DNA of 60,076 bases from JBICIG01 sp043101605 (GTDB lineage Bacteria > Planctomycetota > Phycisphaerae > Phycisphaerales > UBA1924), in NCBI GenBank assembly GCA_043101605.1, contig JBICIG010000095.1, positions 1 through 60,076 of the forward strand. Direction: 5' to 3'. Every line of letters starts with the position of its first letter. The stretch's first letter is position 1. This document shows, piece after piece, positions 1 through 9,374 of this stretch. The translations under genes were made by a program, and so were the position numbers. The notes beneath the pieces were generated by a model. It was not told the origin of the DNA and ran no database searches. It saw nothing but the letters and a program-made list of their open reading frames with translations.

Positions 1-402
1 CTCGAGGCTCGGGAGGGTGAACTCCGGGCTGACCTCGACATCGATGGAGAAGGTGAGGGGCTTGCAGGCGACAACCTCGACCTCGGCGAGTTCCTCGGCG
101 ATGGGGTCGCCGACGACGCGGAGCTTGTGCTCCTCCACCGCCTGCTGGTAGGCCGAGGCGACGAGCTGGTTCTTGGCTTCGTCGCGGACGGCCGAGCCGA
201 ACTTCTTCTCGATGAGGGCGCGGGGGGCCTTGCCCTTGCGGAAGCCGGGGAGTTGGGCTTCGAGGGAGAGCGTGTCGAGTGAGTCGCCGAGCTTCTCGTC
301 GACGGTCTCGGCGGGGATCTCGATGGTGACCTTCTTCCGGCTGGGGCCGGCGTCCTCGATGGTGACGGTGTTGGGACGATCCTGGGTCGCGGTGTCGGCC
401 AT
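1..402 (-). CDS. tig: Trigger factor, N-terminal part (runs off the left edge)
   Basis: Ribosome-associated peptidyl-prolyl isomerase and chaperone that meets nascent chains at the exit tunnel. The visible 134 residues begin MADTATQDRP and contain the ribosome-docking signature GFRKGKAP at about residues 53-60, inside the typical N-terminal alpha/beta domain (VTIEIPAETVDEKL before it, RALIEKKFG after it). This motif is diagnostic of the family. The gene is cut by the window edge, so the PPIase and C-terminal domains are not visible. The ATG at 402 is the first residue of the expected N-terminal domain. A housekeeping gene, with no link to the mobile regions. Confidence 0.93.
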   Translation of the reverse strand, partial: MADTATQDRPNTVTIEDAGPSRKKVTIEIPAETVDEKLGDSLDTLSLEAQLPGFRKGKAPRALIEKKFGSAVRDEAKNQLVASAYQQAVEEHKLRVVGDPIAEELAEVEVVACKPLTFSIDVEVSPEFTLPSLE

Positions 403-592
403 GGGGTCGGTTCCGGGAAAGGTCGGGTGGGTCGGATGAGGGCGGCGTGGCCGCGCCTCGTCAATGGACACAAACGCCGCCCGGGGCCGGAGCGGCCCGA
501 GAGCGGACAGCCCCAAGTGTAGCGCCAGCGGGGCGCGGGACAACGCGGGAGGCGTCCGGGAGGGGCCGTCGGGGGTACAGTTGGGGCCTCCG

Positions 593-675
<83 letters not shown>

Positions 676-924
676 TTGAGCGGGTGAGCGGGCCGGCAGG
701 ATCCTGCGAATTGCGCGCGAGAGCTCGTTCGGGCTTTGGAGAGTTCGCTGCCGCGCGGTAAGCTGGGTTGGCTGTCGGAGTCGTTCTCATTTTCTTTCAC
801 ATGGCTGTGACTGGAGGCCGGCTTTCGACGCTAGCTCGGAAGACCCCGGGGTGCGTTCTCTGCGAACCCCCGGGCTGGGATCACATGGGGAAGTGCGGGC
901 CGATGGCCCGCGAAGGAGAATCAC

Positions 925-3417
925 ATGTTGGCAAAGAGGATGTGGCCGGGCGCGATCATCGCGCTCAGCGGCGGCGTCGCGTCGGCGCAAGGGCCGGTGG
1001 AGATTCTGCCTGCGCCGGACGGCGAAACGACGGTGTCGGTCGGGGCGGTTCCCGGGTTCGTCCCGGTGTGGCAGGGCCCAGCCGATGATGGGCCGATGGC
1101 TCGCCCGGGGCACCCGCCGATCGACGAGATCCCGCCGATGCCGATGCCGGCACGGAACGCGAATCCGCCCGGGATGAACGGGCCGATGGGTCAGCCGGTG
1201 GTGTTTGATGCCGAGACCGGGGAGGAGTTCTTCCTGCCGATCTATCCGGCGGCGGCGAACGCGGCGGACCGGGCCCCGGGGTACGAGGGACCCTACGCGT
1301 CGTTCGACTTCCCGGAGCTTGCGGGGACCGAGTCGTTCGGGACGCTGACGCTGGTGGCCGACCCCGGGGCGGACCCGTTCGCGCGGAGCGTGAAGCTGGT
1401 CATGCGGTTCGTGGATGCGGGCGGCGTGAACCGGTTCTTCGTGTGCTCTGGCGGAATGCAGGACGCGGAGGTCGTGCTGACGGCCGGTCACTGCATCTAT
1501 GCGTTCAACCCCAACGGGTTCAACATCAACGACTGGGCCGAGGAGGTCTGGGTCTACCCGGGCTGGGACGGGGATGGGAACACGGCCGACGACTCGGCGA
1601 TCATCCAGAACTTCGGGTACGCCAAGAGCAACTCGTTCATGTCATTCACGGGCTGGACGAGCGATCAGAACAACGACTGGGACATGGGCGTGATCGGTCT
1701 CGGGCGCGCGGTCGGCATGCTGACGAGCTGGTACGGGTGGGGCTTCGGCGGGAGTTGCGGCACCATCCAGGGCAAGACGCACTACCTGTATACCTATCCG
1801 GCCGAGTCGTGCAGCCCGACGCTTCACAACGGGCGTGACATGTACCGCTGGGCGGGGACCTACGACGGGTGCCCGGGCAACCAGCTCGAGATCGACACGA
1901 CGCCGGGTTGCTTCACCGAGCAGCACGGCGGGATGAGCGGCGGCAACTCGTACTGGATCGAGGACGGGAACCGCTACGCCCGCGCGGTGGTCTCGAACTC
2001 GCTGATCAACGGCGAGGCCGCTTGGCACACCGAGATGTGGGACTCGTTCCGCGACTCGATGGTGGACTTCGAGAACGCGCGGCGGGGCTCGTCGCTGGAC
2101 ATCCAGGCGCTCGATGCTCGCTCGCTGACGACGGTGGTGATCGCGGGCAACGCGGTGGCGGACTTCCAGTGCCGCTTCCCGAACCCGACGAACAACAACC
2201 CGGGCAGCCAGACCTACCCGGTCCGCGTGTACCTGTCGTCGAACAGCACGATCTCGACGGGCGACACGCTGCTGCGTGACACCAGCTACACCTGGGACTA
2301 CGCGGCGATGCAGAACCTGAATGTGACCTTCGGGAATGTCACGATCCCGAAGAACACGCCCAGTGGCACCTTCTGGGTCGGCGGGTACCTGAACTATTCC
2401 GACGCCTCGACGGGCAACAACGACAGCTCGGGGTGGGACGCTCACCAGATCACGGTGCTGGGCGTAGCCGATGTCTCGCCCTCGAGCGTGACCTCCTCCG
2501 GCAGCGCCATCACGGGACAGAGTGTCACGGTCAACCACACCATCCAGAACCTCGGCGGCGACCCCTCCAACACGGTCAATGTCGACTACTACCTCTCGAC
2601 CAACAACATCATCTCGACCGGGGACACCTTCCTGGAGAGCCGGAGCTTCGGTGGGATCGCGGGCAACGGCTCGTCGTCGGCGAGCAACACGGTGACGATC
2701 CCCGCGGGGCTGACCCCCGGAACCTATTACCTGGGCATCATCGCCGACTCGAGCGATGACACCGACTCGGGCAACAACGCCCGGGCGTCGAGCAACGCGA
2801 TCAACATCGACGGGCGGAGCGACCTGGTCGCGGGCACCGTCTCGCCGCCCTCGGGCTCGTACCCGCAGGGAGCGACGATCGGCGTCGGCTACACGGTGCT
2901 GAACACGGGCAACGACGCTTCGGGCACCTACACGGTTGATTTCTACGCGTCGACCAACACGACCATCACGACCGTCGACCGGCACCTCGGGTCTCGCGTG
3001 TGGTCGAGCCTCGGGGCGGGCGGCACGCGCACCAGCACGGCCAATGTGCTGATCCCGGGCGACCTGGCGCCGGGGAACTACTACATCGGGACGATCGTCA
3101 GCCAGGGCTTCAACGAGATCGACCTCTCCGACAACAACCAGTCGTCGCGCGGCACGATCACCGTCTTTGGCGACTGCCCGGCGGACCTGACCGGCTCGAG
3201 CGATCCGAACGATCCGTCGTACGGGCAGCCCAACGGCGTGGCCGACAGCGAGGACTTCTTCTTCTTCCTCGACGGGTTCACCGCCGGCCAGCTCGGCATC
3301 TGCGACATGACCGGATCGAGTGACCCGAACGACCCGTCGTACGGGAACCGTGACGGGGTTTGCGACGGCGACGACTTCTTCTACTACCTGGACCTCTTCG
3401 TGGCCGGCTGCCCGTAA
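925..3417 (+). CDS. Secreted trypsin-like serine protease with CARDB repeats and a dockerin-like C-terminus
   Basis: Predicted exported S1-family endopeptidase of 830 aa. A signal peptide ending near SGGVASAQ opens the protein, and AAGGAG precedes the ATG. The catalytic triad is readable: His189 in LTAGHC, Asp253 in DWDMGVIGL and Ser338 in GGMSGGNS, resembling the glutamyl-endopeptidase/V8 branch. From about residue 395 to 745 come three CARDB-like beta-sandwich repeats (pattern D-x-Y-x-S-x-N-x-x-I-x-T-x-D). Residues from about 750 carry two Cys-led segments with SSDPNDPSYG followed by acidic DGDD-type loops and FFFYLDLF; this planctomycete tail is thought to serve anchoring or sorting. The first of the two segments has a degenerate acidic loop (ADSEDFFFF). 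The substrate is unknown. Confidence 0.88.
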   Translation: MLAKRMWPGAIIALSGGVASAQGPVEILPAPDGETTVSVGAVPGFVPVWQGPADDGPMARPGHPPIDEIPPMPMPARNANPPGMNGPMGQPVVFDAETGEEFFLPIYPAAANAADRAPGYEGPYASFDFPELAGTESFGTLTLVADPGADPFARSVKLVMRFVDAGGVNRFFVCSGGMQDAEVVLTAGHCIYAFNPNGFNINDWAEEVWVYPGWDGDGNTADDSAIIQNFGYAKSNSFMSFTGWTSDQNNDWDMGVIGLGRAVGMLTSWYGWGFGGSCGTIQGKTHYLYTYPAESCSPTLHNGRDMYRWAGTYDGCPGNQLEIDTTPGCFTEQHGGMSGGNSYWIEDGNRYARAVVSNSLINGEAAWHTEMWDSFRDSMVDFENARRGSSLDIQALDARSLTTVVIAGNAVADFQCRFPNPTNNNPGSQTYPVRVYLSSNSTISTGDTLLRDTSYTWDYAAMQNLNVTFGNVTIPKNTPSGTFWVGGYLNYSDASTGNNDSSGWDAHQITVLGVADVSPSSVTSSGSAITGQSVTVNHTIQNLGGDPSNTVNVDYYLSTNNIISTGDTFLESRSFGGIAGNGSSSASNTVTIPAGLTPGTYYLGIIADSSDDTDSGNNARASSNAINIDGRSDLVAGTVSPPSGSYPQGATIGVGYTVLNTGNDASGTYTVDFYASTNTTITTVDRHLGSRVWSSLGAGGTRTSTANVLIPGDLAPGNYYIGTIVSQGFNEIDLSDNNQSSRGTITVFGDCPADLTGSSDPNDPSYGQPNGVADSEDFFFFLDGFTAGQLGICDMTGSSDPNDPSYGNRDGVCDGDDFFYYLDLFVAGCP

Positions 3418-3447
3418 GCACCGGTTCAACCCGAGGACACTTCCCGA

Positions 3448-3477
3448 CGCCCGGGGGCCCTTGGCCTCCGGGCGTTT
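3448..3477 (+). terminator. Rho-independent terminator after the protease gene
   Basis: CGCCCGGGGG and CCTCCGGGCG form a 10-bp stem with one G-T wobble around a 7-nt loop, followed by TTT. It lies 30 bp after the stop codon of the secreted protease gene. Confidence 0.75.
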
Positions 3478-3512
3478 CTCGTGCGCACGCGGAGCGGGCC
3501 CCGGAAACAGAA

Positions 3513-3534
3513 GACCCCGGCCGAAGCCGGGGTC
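3513..3534 (-). terminator. Terminator for tRNA-Met
   Basis: A perfect 9-bp stem, GACCCCGGC/GCCGGGGTC, with a 4-nt loop. Read on the minus strand it is followed by TTCTGTTT, about 24 nt beyond the tRNA 3' end. Confidence 0.65.
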
Positions 3535-3557
3535 GATGGGTGCGGAAGAGTGGGAAA

Positions 3558-3631
3558 TGGCGAGGGGGAGACTTGAACTCCCGACCTCCGGGTTATGAAT
3601 CCAGCGCTCTAGCCAGCTGAGCTACCTCGCC
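3558..3631 (-). tRNA. tRNA-Met (anticodon CAT)
   Basis: Read on the minus strand: acceptor GGCGAGG pairs with CCTCGCC, discriminator A, D arm GCTC...GAGC, T arm GGGAG-TTCAAGT-CTCCC. The anticodon loop TTCATAA gives anticodon CAT. The acceptor pairs fully and lacks the C1-A72 mismatch of initiator tRNA, so this is an elongator Met or, less likely, a lysidine-modified Ile tRNA. CCA is not encoded. Confidence 0.92.
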
Positions 3632-3700
3632 CTTGGAGGAGCATCGTAGCACGGGCCCGGCGGTCGGCAACGGGTGCGGGAGAGCTGGGTTCGGGCGGTG

Positions 3701-5917
3701 TCAGTCCCGGAGCCGTTCGATCTCGAGTTCGAGGACCGCGTAGCCGTCGAGTTCGAAGTGCTCAACGAGCACCTCGACCTCGCGGGCGCGGTCGAGTTCG
3801 AAGAGGCCCTCGTCGCGGGTCGGGGCGTGCCAGGTCCAGTTCTCGATGACGGGGGTGCCGTCGATGGAGACGCGGACGCCGTCGTCGCTGAGCGTGCGGA
3901 AACGCCAGCGGCCGGGCTCGAGGCGGAGGGAGGCGCGGGCGATGGTGCCGAAGCGGTCGGCGGGGAGATCGCGGGCAAAGCCGGCGGCCCCGGGCCCGCG
4001 CATGCCGAACGCGAGTCGGAGTTCGGGCAGGCGGATGCGGCTGGCGTTGGGGCCGGTGGATTCGGCCCGCCAGCCGGCTTCGTCCTCGCGGGGGTCGATG
4101 GTCCAGGGGAATGCGGTGATCTCCCACATTGCCGCGATGATCGTGCCCGAGAGATCGTGGACGTCGCCCCCGGGGAGGCTGAGCTTGAGGTCGTAGGCGT
4201 GAACGCCGGGAGTGGCAGCGACGGTGATCGTGGCCGGTTCGTAGAGCGGGGCGCCCGGATCGGGCACGCGGACCTCGGTGCTGACCGAGCCGGTGCTGAC
4301 CAGCGCGGAGGTGCCGAGTTCGCGGGTGCCGAAGACCTCGTAGACATGCGTCGAGCCGCTGAGCGAGCGCGGGCGGACGAGAACCCCCCGGAAGTCCCAC
4401 GGGAAGTAGTCGCCCATGATGATGAATCGTCGGCCGGCGTAGTCGCTTCGGGCGCCGACCGGGCGTGTATCGCCAACGGGCTCGGCGGTCGGGAAGGCCG
4501 AACTGGTCAGCAGCCCCTCGCGCCGGACGACCTGGGCGCCCTGCTCGTTGCGGAGGGGTTCCGGGACATCGATCATCTCGTTGGCGAGCATCGTCGTCTC
4601 TTCGACGGCGCGGAGGTGGACGGCGACGCGGTCGCGTTCGAAGCGGTTCTCGGTGATGAGGGTGTTGGTGCCGCCCTTGTAGTTGGCCTTGGCCCAAGGG
4701 AGGGCGCGGATGGCCTCGTCGGGGTCGGTCCAGAGATGGATGCCGACGGCGTTCTCGATAAACGAGTTGTTGCGGATGGTGTTGTTGGCGCCGTGCTCGA
4801 TGTTGATCCCGCCGCGCTCGAGCCCGTAGCCGGCGTCGCCGTTGCGCACGAAGCGGTTGCCGGCGATAAGGGTGCTCTGGGAGTACCCGCCCCAGATGCC
4901 GCAGATCGCGTTCTCGACGAAGCGGTTGTTCCAGACTTCGTTGCGGAAGCTGAAGGTGAGTTCGAGCCCGTGAGCGGCGGCGTAGGAGAGGTCGTTGCCG
5001 AGGAAGAGGTTGTCGTTGTTGCCCAGGCGTGTGGGGTCGAAGTCCGGGGGGAGGTCGGGGCGGTCGCCAAGGGCTTCCTTGCCGCCGAAGCCGAAGAACC
5101 CGTCGCCGCCGTGGGTTGCGGAGTTCTCGATGAACTGGTTGTCGTTGCACTGCTCGAAGGCGAGGATGCCGGCCGAGTCCTGCCCGCGGTTGTAGACGCC
5201 GTGGGAGTAGCCGCGGATGCAGAAGTCAAAGGCGTTGCGTGAGACGAGGTTGCCGGAACTGCGCCACATCGCCAGCCCCCAGCCCGAGAGGAAGGAGAAG
5301 TCGTTGTCGTAGACGCGGCTGTCGGTGACGCGGTCGAGCATGAGCCCGTTCTGTCGGCGGCGGGCGCGGCTGTCGCGGACGGTCACGCCGGCGGAGTCCT
5401 CGATCAGAATGCCGGCTCCGTAGCGGGTCTCCCACTGGCCCTCGTCGTTGTCGTGGGGCCAGAGCCAGTCGCCCGAGGCCTCGGCGATCGGCGTGGAGCC
5501 GAGCTTCATCGCGAAGCCGTCGGAGACATCGGCGCCCTCGATGATGAGCCCGCTCGCGTCCTTGGCCCGGATGCCGATGCGGAAGCCGGCGACACGGGCG
5601 TTGCGGATGACGACCTCTTCGCGGCCGTCGAGCCAGATCCCGGTGCCGGTCATCTGCTCGTAGGGGGTGCCGGGTTCGGCGCCGCGCAGGACCGAGCCCT
5701 CGACGAACTCGAGGGTGATGCCGTCGGCCCCGATGTGGATGACGCCGTCGCGACCTTCGTCGGCGATCACAAGCCCCGCGGGGATCTCGACGCGGCAGGA
5801 GCGGTCGATGACGAAGTCGTCGTGGGTGACGCGGACGATCGGGAGGTCGGCGTCTCGGGCAGGCTGGGCGAGGACGCAGGAGGCCATCGCGACGCTCAGG
5901 AGGGCGGCGTGCTTCAT
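3701..5917 (-). CDS. Secreted right-handed beta-helix (NosD-like) protein with a C-terminal PA14-type domain
   Basis: Predicted exported 738-aa protein with signal peptide MKHAALLSVAMASCVLAQP. Residues about 55-440 are parallel beta-helix repeats rich in N-x-x-I/F and N-N-x-I/F turns (for example EVWNNRFVENAICGIWGG, NNTIRNNSFIENAVGIHLW), the NosD/pectate-lyase-like architecture that often binds or cleaves polysaccharides. The C-terminal ~130 residues match a PA14 beta-barrel pattern (RASLRLEPGRWRFRTLSDDG, VSIDGTPVIENW, EVEVLVEHFELDGYAVLEL), a likely carbohydrate-binding module. No catalytic residue could be assigned. It stands alone, with tRNA-Met downstream and tatA upstream on the same strand. 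Confidence 0.82.
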   Translation of the reverse strand: MKHAALLSVAMASCVLAQPARDADLPIVRVTHDDFVIDRSCRVEIPAGLVIADEGRDGVIHIGADGITLEFVEGSVLRGAEPGTPYEQMTGTGIWLDGREEVVIRNARVAGFRIGIRAKDASGLIIEGADVSDGFAMKLGSTPIAEASGDWLWPHDNDEGQWETRYGAGILIEDSAGVTVRDSRARRRQNGLMLDRVTDSRVYDNDFSFLSGWGLAMWRSSGNLVSRNAFDFCIRGYSHGVYNRGQDSAGILAFEQCNDNQFIENSATHGGDGFFGFGGKEALGDRPDLPPDFDPTRLGNNDNLFLGNDLSYAAAHGLELTFSFRNEVWNNRFVENAICGIWGGYSQSTLIAGNRFVRNGDAGYGLERGGINIEHGANNTIRNNSFIENAVGIHLWTDPDEAIRALPWAKANYKGGTNTLITENRFERDRVAVHLRAVEETTMLANEMIDVPEPLRNEQGAQVVRREGLLTSSAFPTAEPVGDTRPVGARSDYAGRRFIIMGDYFPWDFRGVLVRPRSLSGSTHVYEVFGTRELGTSALVSTGSVSTEVRVPDPGAPLYEPATITVAATPGVHAYDLKLSLPGGDVHDLSGTIIAAMWEITAFPWTIDPREDEAGWRAESTGPNASRIRLPELRLAFGMRGPGAAGFARDLPADRFGTIARASLRLEPGRWRFRTLSDDGVRVSIDGTPVIENWTWHAPTRDEGLFELDRAREVEVLVEHFELDGYAVLELEIERLRD

Positions 5918-5964
5918 CCTCGCATGGTACCGATGAGAACGGCGCGATTCGCCACGGCGGACGG

Positions 5965-6297
5965 TCAGTTCGTCTGCTCGGGGGCCGGTTGGGCGGCGGG
6001 CTGCGGGGAGGCGGTCGGCGGCGCGGTGCTGGAGCCCTGGCTGACGCGGCGGGGATCGGACTCGGGCAGTTCGGCGGGGGCCTCGCGCTTGGCGGTGGGC
6101 TCTCGCGACTTGGTGGACTCGGTCTCGATCTCGTCCTCGATGCCCTTGACGCCCTTCTTGAACTCGACGATGCCGCGGCCGAGGCTGCGCCCGACCTCAG
6201 GCAGGCGTCGCCCGAACAGGAGGAGCGCGACCATGAGGATGATCGCCATCTCCCACGGGCCGAGTTGCTGGAAAAACGCCAAGGTGTGGTTGGTCAT
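5965..6297 (-). CDS. tatA: Twin-arginine translocase subunit of the TatA/E type
   Basis: Pore-forming component that moves folded proteins across the cytoplasmic membrane. The 110-aa protein has one N-terminal membrane helix (GPWEMAIILMVALLLFG), the conserved hinge FGRRLPEVGRSLG, an amphipathic helix (IVEFKKGVKGIEDEI) and a disordered Pro/Ala/Gln-rich tail. The FG-x-x-x-LPE signature is typical of TatA rather than TatB. No tatC lies nearby. It ends 47 bp upstream of the beta-helix gene on the same strand. Confidence 0.9.
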   Translation of the reverse strand: MTNHTLAFFQQLGPWEMAIILMVALLLFGRRLPEVGRSLGRGIVEFKKGVKGIEDEIETESTKSREPTAKREAPAELPESDPRRVSQGSSTAPPTASPQPAAQPAPEQTN

Positions 6298-6410
6298 CGA
6301 TTGCCGTCCATGGAGGCCTGCCGAACGAGGGTATTCAAGCGGACCCGGGGGGGTGAGTCAACGCGGCAGAATCCCCCCGGAGAGGCTCAGGGGACGGGGG
6401 CGCGGACCGG

Positions 6411-6439
6411 GGTGCCTCGTGGGGAGGACCCGAGGCACC
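6411..6439. repeat. Inverted repeat in the tatA/beta-propeller divergent spacer
   Basis: GGTGCCTCG and CGAGGCACC form a perfect 9-bp stem with an 11-nt loop. A second perfect 8-bp hairpin, CCGACCGG/CCGGTCGG, lies at 6535-6553, shortly upstream of the ribosome binding site at 6586-6590. The 300-bp spacer 6298-6598 holds no gene; both hairpins would fall in the leader of the plus-strand gene if it starts upstream of them. Confidence 0.4.
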
Positions 6440-6598
6440 GGTCTGCGAGAGAGGTGGCAAATTCGCCAGGGCGGAGTCACAACGATCCCTGTCCAAGTCA
6501 CTTGCATTCATCCGCCCGAGCCGTTGAGATGAATCCGACCGGGACCCGGTCGGGGCGATTCGTGAGCCCCGGCCGCTCACCGAATGGAGAGCCACGAG

Positions 6599-9232
6599 AT
6601 GAGTCTTGACCGCCGCGCGTGCGTTTCCGCTTCGTTGACGCTCTGCTTGCTCGCCGGGAGCGCTGTCGCTTCGCCCCCCGTTTCGATGATCCATGGGTTT
6701 GACGACCCTGATGGCGCGACGCCGGTTGTCGAACTTGTCGTTCCGGGCACGGCGAAAGTGACGCTGGGCGAGGCCGCCTCCCTGATCGCGTCGCGCGACT
6801 GCCTGCCCGCGTTCAGCGCCAACGCCGCGCCCGAGGGCGACATGCCCACGGCCGTCAAGTTCCTGCCCGACGGGTCGGCTTTCATCATCGCCCACCGAGA
6901 CACCAACAACCTGCTCGTCTTCGACAGCGCCACCCGCGCCCTGATCCGGGACATCCCGCTCTCGGGCTCGCCCGCCGATCTGGCGATTACCGCCGACGGC
7001 ACGACGGCGATCACCGCGAACATGATCCAGGACACGATTTCGTTCGTGGACCTTTCGACCGGAACCGAGGTCGCGGTCGTCGGGGCGGGCGACGGACCCG
7101 GGCAGGTTCGCATCACGCCGGACCAGACCACCGCCCTCGTGGGCAATATCGCCGACGGGACCATCACGGTCCTGGACATCGCCGCGCGTTCTCCGATCAA
7201 TCTCGTTACGGGCGTGGGCTTCTTCAACACCTTCAGCGCGAACTTTGAAGCCTTCGCCGTCACCAGCACGATCAGCAACCCCTTCGAGATCATCGACAAC
7301 ACGCGGCTTCTCTTCGCCGACCGCGGCAACGACCGCATCCAGGTGATCGACTTTGTGACCAACGCGGTTACGAATCTTCCCAGCGCGGCCGACCCGGCCC
7401 GGGTGTCGATCAACGCCGACGGCTCGACCGCCGTTGTCTCGCATGTCGGCTCCGATGATGTCATCACGGTCGTGGATCTGGCGGTGCCGAGCATCAGCAA
7501 GACGATCGCGATCCCGTCGGGCGGGCCGGCGTTCAACGGCGCGATCGCCATCAACCCCACGGGGACGAAGGCCGCCGTCGCGATCTCCAACGCCTCGGTG
7601 ATCGTCGACCTCGCGACCAATGCGGTTTCGCCCAGCCTGAGCACCGCCAGCGTCAACGAGTTTGTCAACACCTTCGACGGCTCACGCGTGCTCGCCGTTG
7701 GGTTCTTCGGCAGCCTGCTCGACTACGCGACCGGCACCAAGATCACCGACACCAACAACCAGGTCAGCGGCGCGCTGGGCGGGGCGTCCCCCATCGCGGA
7801 TCTCGCGGTGATGTGCTCGACAACCTTCGGCGATGACAAGGTCGTTGTCTCCACCGCCGCCGTCGGAGCCGGGCTCATCGAATTCACACGCTCGGGCTCG
7901 GACCCGGAGGGAGACCGCATGCGATCGGGCACGGTCTCGCCCGATGGCGCGATCGGGCTCGCGACGGGCAACTTCTCCGACACGGTCGTCGTGTACGACA
8001 CCGTGGCGGGAACCGTTCTGGGCTACGCGCCCGTCGGGCAGCGCCCGGGCGAGGTCCGCGTCACGCCCGACAGCAGCAAGGCCGTCGTCGCGAACCGCGA
8101 CAGCACCTTCGCGACGGTCATCGATCTGAACACCTTCACCAGCACGGATGTGAACATCTCTACTCGCGGCGATCAGGTCGAGATCTCGCCCGACGGGCGA
8201 TACGCGTACATCTTCGTGATCTCCGGCGGCGACGGGGTCTGGCGGATCGACCTCGACACCAACGCGGTCGCGGGCCCGAAGCTCATCACGGGCGACGGCG
8301 GCGGGGTGAGTTTCGCGGGCAATCAGTTCTCGGGAATGGCGCAGAGTCCCGATGGCTCCGTCCTCGTCACCTGCAATACCTACGCCAACACCGGTACCAA
8401 CGCCCCGGACTCGATCACACTCATCGACGCCGTTTCGTGGTCGGTCTTCACGACCGTCACCGTGGGCGACTTCCCGGTCCGCGCAGCATTCGCCCCCGAT
8501 GGTGGAGAGGTGTATGTCAGCAACCGCAACGAGGACACCGTCAGCATCGTCGACCTGACCCTCGCGGTGCCGATCGAGGTCGCCTCGCCGTTCGTCGGCG
8601 ATTCGCCCTACGAGATGGTCGCCAGCCCCGACGGCACGCGGCTGTATGTCTCGCTGGCCGGCTCGAATCCGGGCGTCGCCGTCGTCGATCTGAACACGCG
8701 GACGCTCCAAGCGACCATTCCGCTGACCAGCACGCCCACGGGCATCGCGCTCTCCGACGACGGCTCGCAGTTGTTCGTGTCGGGAGGGAGCGCGACGGCT
8801 TCCAACGCCGGCGGGCTCACCTTCACCGACGCCGGCGAGATCGCCGTCATCGACACCACCTCGAATACCGTCAGCGAGATCGTGTGCACGGATTCCTGGA
8901 TGACCGACCTCGCGATCGCGGCCAACGGCCGGGGCTTCGCGCCGAACCTCGCGGGCGAAGCGGGCACGCCGTTCGCCTTCGCCGCGGCCTGTCCAGCCGA
9001 CCTGACCGGAAGCGCCGACCCGAACGATCTGTCTTACGGCAACCCCGACGGGGACGCAGACGGCGACGACTTCTTCTTCTACCTCGACGCGTTCACCAAC
9101 ACCCAGCTCGCGACCTGCGACCTGACCGGTTCGAGCGATCCCAATGACCCTTCGTACGCCATCCCCGACGGCGACTGCGACGGGGACGACTTCTTCTTCT
9201 ACCTGGATCTGTTCGTTGCGGGTTGCAGCTGA
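6599..9232 (+). CDS. Secreted beta-propeller (YVTN/Lactonase-type repeat) protein with dockerin-like C-terminus
   Basis: Exported 877-aa protein, function unknown. An ATG at 6584 is possible, but GGAGA sits at 6586-6590, well spaced for the ATG at 6599, which gives the signal peptide MSLDRRACVSASLTLCLLAG. The body consists of repeated ~40-residue blades, e.g. PDGSAFIIAHRDTNNLLVFD, TPDQTTALVGNIADGTITVLD and APDGGEVYVSNRNEDTVSIVD, the surface-protein YVTN propeller pattern. The last ~80 residues carry the same doublet as the protease at 925 (ACPADLTGSADPNDLSYGN..., then DGDDFFFYLDLFVAGCS), so both are probably localised by one route. Confidence 0.85.
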   Translation: MSLDRRACVSASLTLCLLAGSAVASPPVSMIHGFDDPDGATPVVELVVPGTAKVTLGEAASLIASRDCLPAFSANAAPEGDMPTAVKFLPDGSAFIIAHRDTNNLLVFDSATRALIRDIPLSGSPADLAITADGTTAITANMIQDTISFVDLSTGTEVAVVGAGDGPGQVRITPDQTTALVGNIADGTITVLDIAARSPINLVTGVGFFNTFSANFEAFAVTSTISNPFEIIDNTRLLFADRGNDRIQVIDFVTNAVTNLPSAADPARVSINADGSTAVVSHVGSDDVITVVDLAVPSISKTIAIPSGGPAFNGAIAINPTGTKAAVAISNASVIVDLATNAVSPSLSTASVNEFVNTFDGSRVLAVGFFGSLLDYATGTKITDTNNQVSGALGGASPIADLAVMCSTTFGDDKVVVSTAAVGAGLIEFTRSGSDPEGDRMRSGTVSPDGAIGLATGNFSDTVVVYDTVAGTVLGYAPVGQRPGEVRVTPDSSKAVVANRDSTFATVIDLNTFTSTDVNISTRGDQVEISPDGRYAYIFVISGGDGVWRIDLDTNAVAGPKLITGDGGGVSFAGNQFSGMAQSPDGSVLVTCNTYANTGTNAPDSITLIDAVSWSVFTTVTVGDFPVRAAFAPDGGEVYVSNRNEDTVSIVDLTLAVPIEVASPFVGDSPYEMVASPDGTRLYVSLAGSNPGVAVVDLNTRTLQATIPLTSTPTGIALSDDGSQLFVSGGSATASNAGGLTFTDAGEIAVIDTTSNTVSEIVCTDSWMTDLAIAANGRGFAPNLAGEAGTPFAFAAACPADLTGSADPNDLSYGNPDGDADGDDFFFYLDAFTNTQLATCDLTGSSDPNDPSYAIPDGDCDGDDFFFYLDLFVAGCS

Positions 9233-9320
9233 GGAAGTTCGAATCCGAGATTACGCGCTCCTTCGAGGGACAAGCCGCCGGCGATTGAAGCCTTCGCCAC
9301 GGCGTCGACTATCGGCAAAG

Positions 9321-9350
9321 AAACAGGCCGGGCGTGAACCCGGCCTGTTT
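9321..9350. terminator. Bidirectional terminator between convergent genes
   Basis: AAACAGGCCGGG and CCCGGCCTGTTT form a perfect 12-bp stem around a 6-nt loop. A-run and T-run flanks make it usable from both sides, between the propeller gene (plus) and the subtilisin gene (minus). Confidence 0.85.
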
Positions 9351-9374
9351 GGAGCATGCGGAGAAGATCAACGA

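Noticed and set aside
1642..3429. 595-codon open frame on the minus strand opposite the secreted protease
   Set aside because: Arg/Val-rich composition typical of antisense frames in GC-rich DNA; no domain, no ribosome binding site, and the plus strand has a complete, recognisable protein.
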